A stretch of 64,000 nt of DNA from Vespa crabro (GCF_910589235.1 NC_060956.1:8501999-8565998), one strand, 5' to 3'. Shown: positions 25,878-38,932, numbered from the stretch's first letter. Made by a program: numbers and translations. The notes: generated by a model not told the origin, from the sequence alone.

Positions 25878-26329
25878 TGTTTCCCCTCCATCCACCCCAA
25901 CGAATAAGCTGGAATTTGTAGCAAAAATCATCGATTCGCACTTTTTCCATAAAGTTGAACATTAGCCAAGGAAATAGAAGAGAAAAGGAACGGTAAAGAA
26001 GAACATGGATGTTACGAGAAAGAGATGGACGAGCTGATGTAAAAGAACGATTATCTTGCGCTGAGAGCTTTGAATCTGATAGTGGTTGCTTCGAATGGTG
26101 CTTTCATGTTGGTTGATAGGGACAGAAGGGTGCTTTTAAAGTATTGACTCTTACAGAAAAATCGGAGAGAAGATGTAAGTGGGAAAGGAAATCAGGGAGA
26201 CTATATACATGAACACTATAAACGCGTTATAACCCGTGAAATTGGACTACTATGGCGACCGGCTGACGATATTTGTTTTCATTGAACAATTCGTTAGTCC
26301 AAATAGTTAGCCTTAACTCAATCTCAAAT

Positions 26330-26428
26330 AACATTCAGTTGCATCAGCCATTTAACTCTGTCCTAAGTCACATTCAGTCACATACAATCACAAATTCATT
26401 CATTCTCAAGTCACATTCAGTCGCATAC
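26330..26428. repeat. Short degenerate repeat around CACATTCAGTCACATACA
   Basis: AACATTCAGTTGCATCA (26330), AAGTCACATTCAGTCACATA (26365) and AAGTCACATTCAGTCGCATA (26408) recur at about 39-43 bp spacing, with ATTCATT/CTCAA words between them. Confidence 0.55.
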
Positions 26429-28570
26429 ACGACACAGTCTCTTTCCTAAATTGAAACAATCTCATTTGGATATTTAGTTATATTCGGACATTAAACCTTA
26501 TTTAAGTCATATGGTCAGTCAAATTTCATTCGCGTAGTTCATTTGAACAATTCACGAGATTGACCGAGAGTTGTATTTGAGAACTTTATCACAACATTGT
26601 ACGTACTTAAAAAGTTCGGTTATTTTATTATCTGATATTTTGATACCACTGTTGAAATTATTTTCTAGCGAATCTTACTACGAACAATTTTATGATATTT
26701 CGAGAAGTATTCATTCAAAAAAAAGCAATGCACGAACAGAATTGTCATCATCTCTTTGTATCGATCTTGATCTTTGATCATTGAAGTATTTTACCGACGT
26801 AGCCATGCAATCACAGATACTGAAACAATTTGGAAAGGGTTTCGAATCGATACGGTTGCTTACCATGCACTAAAAATTGGCGATGCAATTGTCCGTGTAA
26901 CGAAGCGTATCGTTTCTAGACACGATGAAGCCAGTGTCTAAGAAGCTGTATTTCCCCAAAGAATCAAGTCGGCTAGCAAATTTTGATGTTCCAAAGATAT
27001 TCTATTAAATATTAAATTCCCGATCGTTTCCAGATTGGAAGACTTATTAATTTTTTATTTTCTTCGAGGATGGTTTCTTAGCCTAATCTTTGATGCATAT
27101 AAATGAACGAGAAATATGAGAGAGAACGAAATCAATAAATTTATTTTCTGAAACGTCTCGCACATATACGATGAAGCTTCATAGGAAAGTTAGAAGGAGA
27201 GGTGTCGAATGGAGAAAGAAAAAGCAATTATCGTCATTCCAGTCTCCAGTAGCGATCCCGACGACCGGCCAGCGTGATGTATGTTACTTCGCGTTTGGAC
27301 AACAATCCGTAACTCAGGCTTTAGCCAATCCAGAGCAAGCACCTCGCTTCCTCCTTCCGTTCTACACTCTGTCCATGGGCTACGATCTCCCAAAATACCG
27401 TTTGCATCGAGAGCCAAGCAATTTGTCATGAATAGCGCTTATTAGGCAATTCCGTCGTTATGGCGCTTGCTCGTTTATCGACACGTCGTGCTGCTCTCAT
27501 GAATTCCATTAGGATCATTGGACAAGATAGAAAACGATAGGAGAGTATTTTATGATCGTTATTTCATGTAACTACAACTTCCATGTTGGTCGGCAACTTA
27601 ATTCGTACGTTCATGTAGAATTTATAATAATCACAAATAATTAAGACTTTTCTAATAAAATTAAACGATTAAACGAACTTATCTAAATGAAATTCTATTG
27701 TAATTATAAAAAGCGCCTTCTTCGAAGATTACATAATAGTACCATTCCTTTATGCCAGTATTGTCACAAGTTTTATAGTTACAAAATTTTTTCACCAATG
27801 CTCCGCGATCTATAACTCTTTGCATCCGATCCGAATCTCTCATTCTTTCAAAGTGCTACTGTATCATATTGGGGCTATTAAACGATAGTAAAAAGGTTGG
27901 GAGTATGATTTTAGGAATATGATTTTAGGAGAATTTCGCTTAAATAAGTTCGTTTAATTATTTAATTGTATTCGGCGTCTTCTTTTTAGATTACATTGAT
28001 AGATATTTATAGTAGATACTTTAGAAATAATATGATGAATTGTGCTTAAAATGTATTATAAATGATTACAGACTATATCCTTATTTCAGAGAACATCTCG
28101 AAATGTTAATAATTTTTAGAAGTCCAAATAACTTAATAAACTACAGATTGAATTCGCTTTAGTGAAGCTATTACAATTATTGTTGATTTTTCGATCATAG
28201 AATCGAACAAATGTTTGTAATACCGAAGATCAATCTGCAGCTCTCCTTATCACATTTATATTCACTCCACTTTTGTTCTTTTGATAACGTTGACGTATAC
28301 TTGGTTGGTATATTGTAGGACGAAAAAACCATAGTATTTAACAGCTTTTTTTTAAGAGACAAACAATGCATTTCCATCTTTACGTAGATTTTTAATCTTT
28401 GAAATACTATACTATACTGTCGAAGCCACACAGATAATTGGATTTACTTTAAAATTAGCAGCAGCTAATTTATCCTGTTATAAAAATATTGTGATAAAGT
28501 TGTGTATTAACCAAATTTTTTTTCTCCTTCTTTGATATTTGGCTATTTTGTATTTCCAATAATTGATGAA

Positions 28571-28768
28571 CTTGTTTCACAGATCTTGCCTGTGATTACA
28601 TTCGAAATTTGTTCTGTAAGCTACATACATCGCAGATCTTATATGTATTGAATTCAGAAACTTGTTCTGTAAGCTACATAACAGATCCTGTCTGCATTGA
28701 ATACAGGAACTTGTTCTATAAGCTATATCGTTGATTTTGTCTGCATTAAATTTAGAAACATGTTCTTT
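28571..28768. repeat. Degenerate minisatellite, ~50-bp unit, about four copies
   Basis: The unit begins CTTGTTCTGTAAGCTACAT, continues with a CAGATC(T/C)TGTCTGCATTGAAT stretch and ends CAGAAA or similar. Copies start at about 28571, 28607, 28661 and 28710, with a truncated CATGTTCTTTGC at the end. The two middle copies are the most alike. The array is a recent-to-moderate tandem duplication with substitutions and small indels. No coding frame is kept across it. Confidence 0.65.
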
Positions 28769-31162
28769 GCACCATTACGCATTTTCTCGTACATTATGAT
28801 GGTTATCTGTGAACAAAAAAGTAAATATATTTACGTTTTTTCTATAAACTTCGAATCTTCTCTTTTTGTCTCAGCGTTTCCTTCATCAAACGCTTCAGTT
28901 CCTTCAAAACTTTATATTTATCATCGTTTATATTTGTGTCCCATGATCATTCTCTTCAATGCCAAAATAAAATTTTAACGATATAGAGTTTCTGACACAA
29001 AGAAAACGAATAAGGAATTCGGACTGGACGTAGCAGGCTAAGAATCGCAGAGCGTCGGTAAAAAAATTAGGTAACTATAAATCTCTTAGCAACATTGGCA
29101 TAATAGGGAGTACTACCATATGATCTAAGGAGATGGTGCGGAATATAATCATTATTTTTAATAAATAACGACGAGAACAGAAACGAACAATAAAACATAG
29201 TAATATTTTTCGTATTTTCTGAATTTCTTTATTTATGTTATAAAGGGAACAATTCGGGAAATAGTAATGATACTTCCATTTGTATCGACGCAAACTCCGT
29301 TGTTAATAGCTTTTGAAATCCATATGTATATTCCATGTTTCTTTAATATCATAGTTTAAACAATTCCTGGTATTAGAGAACGCGTTCACATTGTCCATGC
29401 AAAGACTATACTTGTCTGAACTCGTGAGATTCTTGTTTATACGTTATATTATTTCTAATATCTACCAATAAATGAGATTAACAACATTATCGTTACAAAT
29501 TACCAACGTTAACGTCACAAATTGTTTCCGCAAATACCTTGTAGAATTATCATCGTAAGATAATTTTCCTTCATAATGGACCAGAAGTTCTCGAGCGAAC
29601 TTTACAAAAACTTTTCGCTTCTCACAATACGGTACCTTACATTTTTATTAATGACCGTAATAATCATTAGTAGCATTCGTTTTGGAATTCTTTCCTTCGA
29701 AGTCGTACTCGAATTGGTTGAAATTTTAATGTTTCTCGTGGATAAGAAATGAACTCGGAGAGAAAGAAATTAGGTTTCGTGAAGTTTCCAGAGAGTGGTA
29801 GGGATAATCAAGAGCGTGGAAAAATTGAGGGTTATCGATCGATTACGCTTATAATAAATTAAAGTAATCGAAACATTAAACGATTAGTATATAATAACGA
29901 GATGAACAAGGAAAAGCATCGATCGTGAAATTCATAGCGCTATATCGTTAATGCAATTCTCTCTGTGGCGACATTGCTTGATTTTGACGATAGAGTTATA
30001 GCCGGATGAAGTTTAAATATGCGACGTGTCCAACAGACCGGGTAAAAAGAAAAGCGCGTTCACGTCGTCCGGGTTACGACACTACGATTCCGTGGAGGGA
30101 AAATTTTATTTCGCAGTACCGCTTCGTAACAGCTTGCACAAAACTGTCGGTGATATACGAGCCCGTGCAGCTACCTGGAATGGGGCCATCCGCATTAAAA
30201 ATACACACCGACACCGAAATTGATGGACGAGCGGTAGCACTAATTATTATTATAAATCATCACGGACAGCGGGCGCCGCGTCGGCCCGGCTAACTTCCAT
30301 TGTCCGCCCCAAATTTTTCCTACTTTATGGATTCTATTAAACGCGCAATAGATACGTTTTTACGGGCATGGTCGATACTTGGAAAATTTTTCGCTGTTAT
30401 AGAAATTCGATAATACATTTTCATATAATAGGTATTTAAAAAGGCACTCGACCATAAGCGTTTCCAGCCACAGAATCTAAATAATTAAAGAAGAGGATAC
30501 AACGCTTTCCTCTTTCATTTTTGGATTTGTTTGGTTTGTATTCTGCTCCTAGTTGACAATAAAATTTTTAACCGATACTATTGCGATTTTCACGAGGAAT
30601 AGAAAAATGGTTCTGCACGAACGTTTTAGAGATTGAAGTGTCAGCTGTCTGTGCAATAATCGTTGCACTTTGAATTCGTCGGATAGATTTAAGTGCAATG
30701 TTTTTTGTGACACTGTTTCCGTGGATATAATTTGTTCAATCTCGAGATCATCCATGAAAATGAGAAAGAGAAAAAGAGAGAACTATTTTATACACCTATG
30801 TGAGTGAGTAAAACGATAATCGTAATAATAGTACACAATAAACTTTCGGAGTCTTTCGTAGGAATGTTGTTTGTTTTCAAAAATCAAATGATAAGAATCA
30901 CAACATGAATATGGGAGACGGTGAAAAAATAGACGTGTTTATGGAGTAGAGCGAATGAATAAATAAATTCAAGAGAGACAGAGATAGAAGACGAACCAAT
31001 TACGTGATCGTACATTTTCTTTCGAAAGAGGGAATTCAAGGATTGCCATTATTTTCTATTCCAAGCGCTATTCAAATAGCTGCTCCTCGAACGCGGGAGG
31101 ATAGCCTATTTCCTCAAAATCAAACGTTTCCGCCACCCAATCTGGTAAGGCAAGAGCGAAAA

Positions 31163-31163
<1 letters not shown>
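28769..31163. other. Non-coding with a GC-rich block
   Basis: AT-rich except for about 30000-30330, where CpG density rises sharply and TAATTATTATTATAAATCAT sits beside GGGCGCCGCGTCGGCCCGG. The frames at 30006 and 30026 overlap in different phases and lack domains. Confidence 0.45.
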
Positions 31164-31218
<55 letters not shown>

Positions 31219-31238
31219 AGAGAGAAAGAGAGAGAAAA
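31164..31238. repeat. Compound (TA)n(GA)n microsatellite
   Basis: About 52 bp of alternating TA, then a GA tract with AAAG interruptions. The TA part can extrude as a cruciform. Confidence 0.95.
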
Positions 31239-31968
31239 CGAAAGACAGAAAGATAGAAAATCGTAAGAAGCAGTTGTTCGATCGAAAGATTGTATGCAAC
31301 GAATGGAGAGGTCGGTGAAGGGCAGAGAGGAAGAGAAGATCTGCGAGTCCGCTTTTCTCCTAATTTGACGCTTTCGATAAATTTAACAAGCTCGTCACGA
31401 AGGAAGGGTGCTGTATGTCCGGGCACGATGCCAGACTTTTGGCGCGTTCAATGTTGCACACTATTACAAGCCTCGTATTCGAGAGGAATCGAGGTTGAAG
31501 AAGAAGAGGAAAAGGAGCAGGAAGAAGAGGTAGAGATAGAGGAAGAGACGTCCCTAGGGAGAGACGCTTGGAACACGGCAGGTCGACGACGTCCACTTTG
31601 GTAATACGGTTCCTTTTCCTTTCTCACCGTACTCGTCTTTCCTTTCTCACCCTTTTCTCTTCTATATATCCTAGCTGCTCCGGTGCGCAGCTGGCATCGT
31701 TAGGACGCTTTTGCCAATGTCCCACCTACACGGTAAAAAAAGAGTAAAAGAGAAAGATTCTCTTCCTCCACGTACTCACTCTCTTTCTCTCTTTCTCCTT
31801 CGTCGTTTCTCGCTCTAAGAAAAATTCACCTTTAAGGGTGTCAACGTAGATCGCACCACTTCCTACCCGAATGAAAAGCCCAACGACTGTAGAGGACACT
31901 CTGGTTAGAGTGGAGATTGTGTGCGCATGTATTCTTCTCTTTCCTCTCTCTTCTTATCCTCCTTCATA

Positions 31969-31986
31969 CGTACATACGTATGTACG
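31969..31986. repeat. 18-bp perfect palindrome
   Basis: CGTACATACGTATGTACG reads the same on both strands. It is made of CGTA/TACA/TATG words like nearby alternating purine-pyrimidine sequence, so it may simply come from a simple repeat, but the symmetry is complete over 18 bp. Confidence 0.6.
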
Positions 31987-33436
31987 AGTGAAAACCTTCG
32001 CAAAGAAAGTTTCTTTCTATCGACAGAGAAATCCTTCCTTAATGGATGCAAAGAAGGTGGAAAGTGTATCGCTGTAGTCGATGCCGCCGATCGACATGGG
32101 ACGTCCCTTTACGTGTCCGCTGAATTCGATTCGAGGCTATCCGGCCGTTCTTCGTTTCGTAATGGAAATCGTAAATGTTCGAGCGTTCTCATTTTACTGA
32201 ATATCACTTTTTTTGAGAGAGAAAGGTGCGTTTAATTTTTACGAAAGTTGCTATATATTGTTTATATATTGAGAAAAAAGAGAGAAAAAAGGATCATGCC
32301 ATTAAAAAATACGATTGATATGTAAATATGCGAAATGTAAAAAACAAGAGAATACAAATGGCTTTCCGAAAAGAAAAGCGAGTAAGAAAATTCGAGATAG
32401 TTATATAATAATATCAAACTGAATAAATATGCGAATAACTCGAAATTTAAAATTCAAAGGATACATACGTGCAACGCGGTCAATGCGTTTCTCTGACAAT
32501 TGTAGAAATTTCGTCCAACTATCTATTAGGAGGCTCTTTTCTTTACTTTTCAAGCATCTATCATGCGCTAGATTATGATCCGGAATTACTTGTCTAGCAA
32601 ACAGCAAATAGCACGTTTTTCTCATTTGCCATCTTATCCTTCGTTAGGAAGGTAAATTACTTGATAACTTTTCTTCCATCTTCATTCCTTTTCACTGTAT
32701 TTTCTTATTCTTTCTTTCTTTTTCTCTTTTTTCTTATATGTCGTTTTTATCGCTATCCAGAATTTTCCTTTTGTCTCCAAAATTTTACAAATCGTCTGAC
32801 AGTCAGTTTATATTATTATTGTGTTACCGTACGTTACATCATTATTAAAGTATCCTCTTTTTTATATTTAATTTCTCTTTTTCTCTCTGTTGATATACAT
32901 TTAATAAACGCTTTATATTGGAAGAAATAATGAGATGGCTTTTTCATAACTCGATCCTTTTGAAATGGTTTTAATCGTAGCGTAAATATGGCGAAAATAA
33001 TATCATTCTCGATACGTATATTTAAAAAATTTATTTCAACGAAAAAGAAAGAGATAGGAAAATAGCAGTAGCAGTCATCAACGGAATTCACATGGTTGTC
33101 CAATTTTGAAACAATGAGAAAAGCATCTGAGAGGAGAATGAAAGCTTGTTCAAGAAGGAAGGAAAAAGAAAGGGAAAGAGAATAAAGCGTCGATAGCTCG
33201 AAAAGGTGCGAGAGCGAACTTAGAGCAATCCCGCAGGGTCGGCAAATCAGGGCGATTCCTTCGCTCGGTAGATTTTCTCCTTGGACTTTTCCTTCCGCTT
33301 TGAAATACTCTATGAGAAAGCGAGATAGAAAGAAACGAAGTCAAACGTACGCAAGTATAACCGGTGCAAAGTGAAAATTGCTGGAGCTATTCTATAGAAT
33401 CGATCTTATGTGTCGCTCTCTCCCCCTTTCTCTCAA

Positions 33437-33500
33437 TATATATATATATAGCAGCGCATGTACGTGCGCGCGCGCGTGTGTGTATGTACATGTAAATACG
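33437..33500. repeat. (TA)n and alternating CG/TG tract
   Basis: Short (TA)n, then GTACGTGCGCGCGCGCGTGT and (TG)n, then ACGTACGTG. The alternating purine-pyrimidine run is of a type that can form Z-DNA. Confidence 0.8.
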
Positions 33501-34422
33501 TACGTGTTTCGCATAGTCGGCTGCCTCATGCATTTTCTCATATACATAAATATCCCTAAGGCGCAGTAGGTACTTCTCTCCCTCATCGTCTTTTTTTCCT
33601 GGAGGATTTTGCCGTAAGAGAATATTCGTGCATTCGCCTAAAGAGGCGTTATTACGATAGAGAAAAATGGAGATATGTATACGTACGCGAAGCACGGACG
33701 AAAGAACGTTACGACGTAATTTTCTGGACAAAGGCAGAAGTTTGGAGAGGTATATTGATGCTTGAAGGTTGCCGAAAAAAGGGAGAAGGTATAAGAGGAT
33801 CGAATTTTATCGGTGGTGTAAGAGGAATGGAAAGAGGAAAGAAAAGAAGATAGACTAAGCCGACTGTTAGAGAGGTCTGAGCGAGTATTAGGTGGGAGGC
33901 AGTTACTACTGGCGAATGTCGATGGTACGTGCAGGACATCTTCTCTTGGAACACGACGATCTGAAGGAAAGGAAGAAAAGGATGTAGAAAAAGGCGGAAG
34001 TACATTTCAAGCGTATAAACGAGGAACGACAATAGCGAAGAGTGAGAGCGCAAATAATAAAGGAAAGGGGAGTTAGAGGAAGATGAGGAGGAGAAAATGG
34101 AGGGAAGTGAAAGGTAGAGAGATAGGAAAAGGAATTCGTTAGTACTACTGCCCGAAGGATTGGGATTTTTTTACTTCAATGGTCGTCGGTGCAAAGCGAT
34201 GGAATGCGGTTACGCCGTGCTCGCTCTCGCGACCAACAAAAGGAATTCAACTGTTAGCTCGTCGTTCGGAATGAAACTGTTACCTTCAGAAGATCGAATC
34301 TACGACGAACGAGATAGTATCCCTTTTCTAGAATACTCTTTCGAGCTCCAATTTTATCGCCGCATATTTTCCTTCTTTTTCTTTTTCTCTTTCCAGTTTC
34401 TTTTTCTCATTTCTCCCTCCGT

Positions 34423-34423
<1 letters not shown>

Positions 34424-34478
<55 letters not shown>

Positions 34479-34480
34479 TT
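34424..34480. repeat. (CT)n microsatellite
   Basis: Almost pure CT repeat. Confidence 0.95.
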
Positions 34481-35696
34481 CCTATCCTATCTTGCATATT
34501 CAATTAGAATTCTAAATGATCTTTTTGGTTTCTGCTATTGATCACAATCGATCGATTAAAATCTTGATATTTCAATGATCAAATAAAACGTTCTGCCGAA
34601 GGTTATGCTTTATTTCGAAACTACATATATAATTAAAAAAGATAAGTGAGTTGACAAGTTCATCTTCGTTTAGAAATAGATAAAGTATCTTCTGGTAATC
34701 TCAAGGAAGCCTATTTCTGTGATTGATCGGCAAAGCGATCGACTATTTTTTCTTCTTTTGCTTGACGAAAATTGATGCGAGTATTAGAATATTCGGGCCA
34801 TGCAGGAACGTCAAAATTACAGATAGTTATAGCGGAGAGAGCGAAAGGGGCCGATCGGACGACAAAGCGTGTGGACAATGAGAGAGTAAGTCGGCCAGAG
34901 TTGTCTAATGCATATTAATAAGGACCAGCCCATTCGCAGAACTCGATTGGCATTTCGATAGCGATGCTACTACACGAGAAATATTCTTGAAGGCACCTCC
35001 TTATCGAGGAGTCTTGTTATGGCCCGTAATATCGAAATCCAACGATTATTAGCGACATTGCGTCTCAGTAAGGGACTTCTCTCAAATTTATCGGGAGGAA
35101 TTGATTTTCTCAGCGGGAAATTTTACACAGACGATTGAACTTTGCCGGTAGGGAAACATAGACGGGTGCACGCCAGATCATTTCCATTCGTCGAATGGCT
35201 ATTGGATAGACTCTCTCGATTTTATTTTATCGTAAAAAGTCTTAAGAAGCGAGGACGCGCGTTAGCCACTTTTTTATTCGGAATTTTTTTCCATTCTAGT
35301 ATTCGTGTAGACGTTTCATTCCTTCCAAGATTATTGGAGCAGCGACGGGTAGGAAAATGAAGGGAAAAAGGAGACGATGGGTCTTCTCTTCCTTTCGTAC
35401 TCTCTTCGAAACTCGTGAAAAGGATAAGAACATCAGCTCGCGAAGCTTCCTACGGGATAAATACTCATTGTCAGCGATTTATCAAGCCGATCGTCGAAAG
35501 CTTTTAGCCGAATGTTCAAAAGACGAGCGAGTACGTTCCTATCTAGAGAAAGAATGAGAAGAAGATGACGACGAGAATGACGACGACATTGCGGAGAGCT
35601 GTAAATTGTTTCGGTAACTGAGGAAGTTAAGTTCGCTCGACGCTTTCTGAAATAGAAGAGAAAGATCTCAAATCGTCGGATAAGAGACAAACAGAA

Positions 35697-35736
35697 AAAG
35701 AGAGAGAGAGAGAGAGAGAGAGGAGAATGCTAGTGA

Positions 35737-35768
<32 letters not shown>

Positions 35769-35770
35769 TA
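35697..35770. repeat. (GA)n microsatellite, two blocks
   Basis: Two GA blocks separated by GGAGAATGCTAGTG. A CT tract of opposite strand sense lies about 380 bp downstream. Confidence 0.95.
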
Positions 35771-36149
35771 AAGTCACTGAGTGGAAAAGAGAAGAGACGG
35801 CAGGAGGGAATGAAAAGAGAGAAGCTTCGACTAGGCGTTTCAGATGGTAATCCTCTCATGAATATCCTCAAAGGACACCCCATTTTCGGTTTGCACACGC
35901 GCGCTATACGCATGGTTCACAGCAACGTCGAAGACCGCGCAAGACGCAGACGTATCAGTGCCAGTTATATATCCTCATCCCTGACTGGTAAGAAGGATAG
36001 AGAAAGAGACGCACGGTAGTAAGACCTCTCTCATTCGATTAGATCGAAGCAAAAGCTTAGTGACACGTTCGCCCGACGGAGCTGAGTAATGTGATTAAAA
36101 CTCCGATGGAGCTCATAGGCGTCAACGTAAGAGTCGGAGCTGTACAATT

Positions 36150-36161
36150 CTCTCCCTCTCT

Positions 36162-36199
<38 letters not shown>

Positions 36200-36230
36200 G
36201 TTTCTCTCTCTCTCTCTCTGTCTTTCTCTT
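36150..36230. repeat. (CT)n microsatellite
   Basis: CT repeat with CCGTTT and TGTC interruptions, complementary in sense to the GA tract at 35697. Confidence 0.95.
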
Positions 36231-37068
36231 TTACTTCTCATTTACTATCACTATTTCTGTCTTTCTCTGCGTCCATCTATCCATATATTTGTCACATTTC
36301 ACGATCCGGTTAACGAAGCCACATAGATGCTTGCCCGGTCTCTCTGACTTGTTTCCTTCTTTTCCTCTCCGAGTCCCCTCCTGTGCGATTCCGTTTTCTC
36401 TCTTTCTTTCTACCATAAAAATGTTAAATTATAATTGAATTTTTTAGAAACTTCAGCACTTTTTATGCATCGAAAACATTAGTTATATTTTCTGTTAAAT
36501 AGGAATGAAGTCTTCCATACATACGTTAATATTACGTCGCTTTGTTCTAAAGTGAATTACGATTGTGAGTGATTAAAGATTTCTAATTTAGTTAATAATA
36601 GACGCATCATAAATAAGAGTTTCTTTAAATAAATAAATTTGTTTGTAAATGAAAGAAAAAGTATCGTATCTTTATCGAGATGCTATGATCACAAATTTTT
36701 GCTAAGAAATTTCTCGGAACAAAATGTTGTAATTGCTATGAGAAGGCCATTGCAAAAGGCATCTTCTTTCTTCTCGAACGAAAGACTTTTCGATTAGCGT
36801 CACACGGATCGTGAAGCATAGCGAGCTTCGAGTGGTATACAGGCCTCAGGTCACCGATAGTACGGCCCTTTTGTCGTAAGGTCCTACGAAAAATACGAGA
36901 TGCCAGGTTAGGGGGTTAACTCGCGAGAAAGGATAGGAGGGAAAGAGTGGCGGAAGTACAGGGCGGAAAACGACGGACAAAACGTTCTTTCACATGCTAA
37001 TCCAGAAGGCAGCCTGCGTTCATGAATACTTACGGTCAAAGCACAGGCCTCAGTCTCTCAGTCCTCAC

Positions 37069-37154
37069 ACTCTCTCTTTCTCTCTCTCTCTTTTCTTTCT
37101 CTACCCTCTCTTTTATCTTTTTCCCTTTATTTCTCCCTTTTTCTTTCTCTCTCG
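37069..37154. repeat. (CT)n-rich tract
   Basis: Imperfect CT/TTTC tract. Confidence 0.9.
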
Positions 37155-37305
37155 CATCATCGTAGCAGGTTATTTCGTCTTCGTTTCTCTCTCGGTATCC
37201 GGCTTTTTCTTTACAATACACGATACACAGAAGAATATATCCATCTTTGTCGCGCAACTGCCTCCGTCTCATGCCTAGGAAAATCTTCTGTGAAGTCGAC
37301 ACTCG

Positions 37306-37468
37306 AGAGAGTCTTCTCTCTCTTTCTCTCTTCCTCTTTCCTTCTCTCTCATCCTCGCTCTCTTTCTCTCTCCCTCTCTCTTTCTCTCTCTTCCTCTCTT
37401 TCTTCCTCTTTTCCTCTTTCTCTTTCTTGCTCTTCCTCCTTCTTCTTCTTTCTCTTTCTCCTCTTTTC
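37306..37468. repeat. Long imperfect (CT)n tract
   Basis: About 160 bp of CT, CTTT and CTTC units. This pyrimidine run on one strand gives a Lys/Arg/Glu-rich 146-codon frame on the - strand that is not a gene. Confidence 0.9.
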
Positions 37469-38836
37469 CTACTCAACCAAGTCAGAGCAACAAGGAAACA
37501 GCAGTGGTGTTGGTGGCGGCAAGAAAGGCCCTAGAGAAATGGCGCCGCTTTGTGTCCCGAATTTGTGCCGCACCGTTCTCCGTGTTCCTTTACGGGGGCG
37601 ATAAGTCAGAATTCCCTCTCTCTCTCTCCTCTTTTGCTCTTTTTCTTCTTCCCTCCTTCCTTCGAAGCCACTTGCGTTACCAAGGAACGTTCTATCTCTC
37701 TCACGTTCGCCACTTGTCTTGTCTCTTCAGTAAAATTATCGTAACCACGTTTAGTAACAAGCCTGCAGCCTCTTCGACCTTAAACGGCTGAACGCTAAAT
37801 ATTATCCTCCTTTCTGGATAATTTCATTCCACATTGTGCGAACTCTGTCATCTCTCCCCTCAATGCTCATAAAATCCTTAGATCAAAAAATATAAATCGA
37901 ATTTGATCTTTTTCTTGAATTTTCTAGCATGTAAGAATTCTTTTCTTGAACTATATTCTAACAGTAAAAAATTAAACATTAATTTTTATTTATATAGCAA
38001 TATTATTTCTTATATTTCATATTGAGTTTCATATTGAGTATTATCAAAAAACTTTTATTGTTAATGTAAAGTTTGACATATATTATTCCAATTTAATTTT
38101 ATACGAATTTAGAATATTTTACATGTACTCTTAAAGTTTTAGCTATTATGACCTAGGAAAATAAAAAAACAGTATCGTTAGAAATGCATATATCAAATTT
38201 AAACACACAATAGTCTCGATCGCATGCATCTATACAAAAAGCTCGAAGAAACTTACTGTCCTATGAAATCTCGAGTATTATTTCTTCTTACCCTCATTAC
38301 CCTTCTTTTTTTACTTTCGTAACATCGGCAATGGCGATGGTGGAAGTCGGAAAACGGCGCGGTCGTTCAATTCCGTAACGCGGGCATGCCGTAATTGGGA
38401 GCATGCTCGGTGGGCTCGTTGGCGAGAATTTAGTTTCCGGTTCGCGGTACGTGTCTATCTGTGTGCAGGCCGCACTACAATACCTAAAATATATCTACGT
38501 GTGGGTGGAGCATGGTTTGTGCACTAGCGCGCACACATACTACTCTCTACCTGTAGGTAGACTGTGACTAAAGAGGGCTATAAGAGGGGTAGGACAAAGT
38601 CTCGAGCAGTGTAGTACTCTGGCAAGACCCGAGCTTTCCTCCTCTCTCCAACCCTCTCCCTTGCTCTCTCTCTCACTCTCTCTTTCAGTCCTCTGCCAGA
38701 GACGGTCGAAGGCCGTGCGGAAGAGATGGCGATCCCACGTGCTGCGCTCCCATGCATAGAGAGGGCTCATGTTTCCCTAATGCAGCCCGATAAATATTTA
38801 AGCATAACGTAATCGGTCGGATTATCCTGAGAAAGT

Positions 38837-38932
38837 GAGCGAAAGAGAGAAAGAGAGAAAGAAAGAGAGAGGGAGAGAGAGAGAGAGAGAGAGAAAAAGA
38901 GAGAGAGAGAAAAGAAAAGAAAGAGATAAACG
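38837..38932. repeat. (GA)n microsatellite
   Basis: GA repeat with AAAG and GGGAG interruptions. A CT tract follows about 200 bp downstream. Confidence 0.95.

Larger units (their letters stand above)
24698..28570. other. Non-coding, no recognisable gene
   Basis: AT-rich with a GC-richer block at about 27220-27530. The 86-codon frame at 27171-27431 and its - strand partner have no domain. Confidence 0.45.
31239..34423. other. Non-coding, no recognisable gene
   Basis: Purine-rich and pyrimidine-rich blocks, an AGCTGC...GCAGCT inverted repeat near 31672-31691 and the palindrome at 31969. The Glu-rich frame at 31290-31604 is from a GAA/GAG-rich stretch. Confidence 0.45.

Noticed and set aside
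37036..37476. 146-codon Lys/Arg/Glu-rich frame on the - strand
   Set aside because: Looks like a charged nuclear protein but is created by CT tracts at 37069-37154 and 37306-37468.
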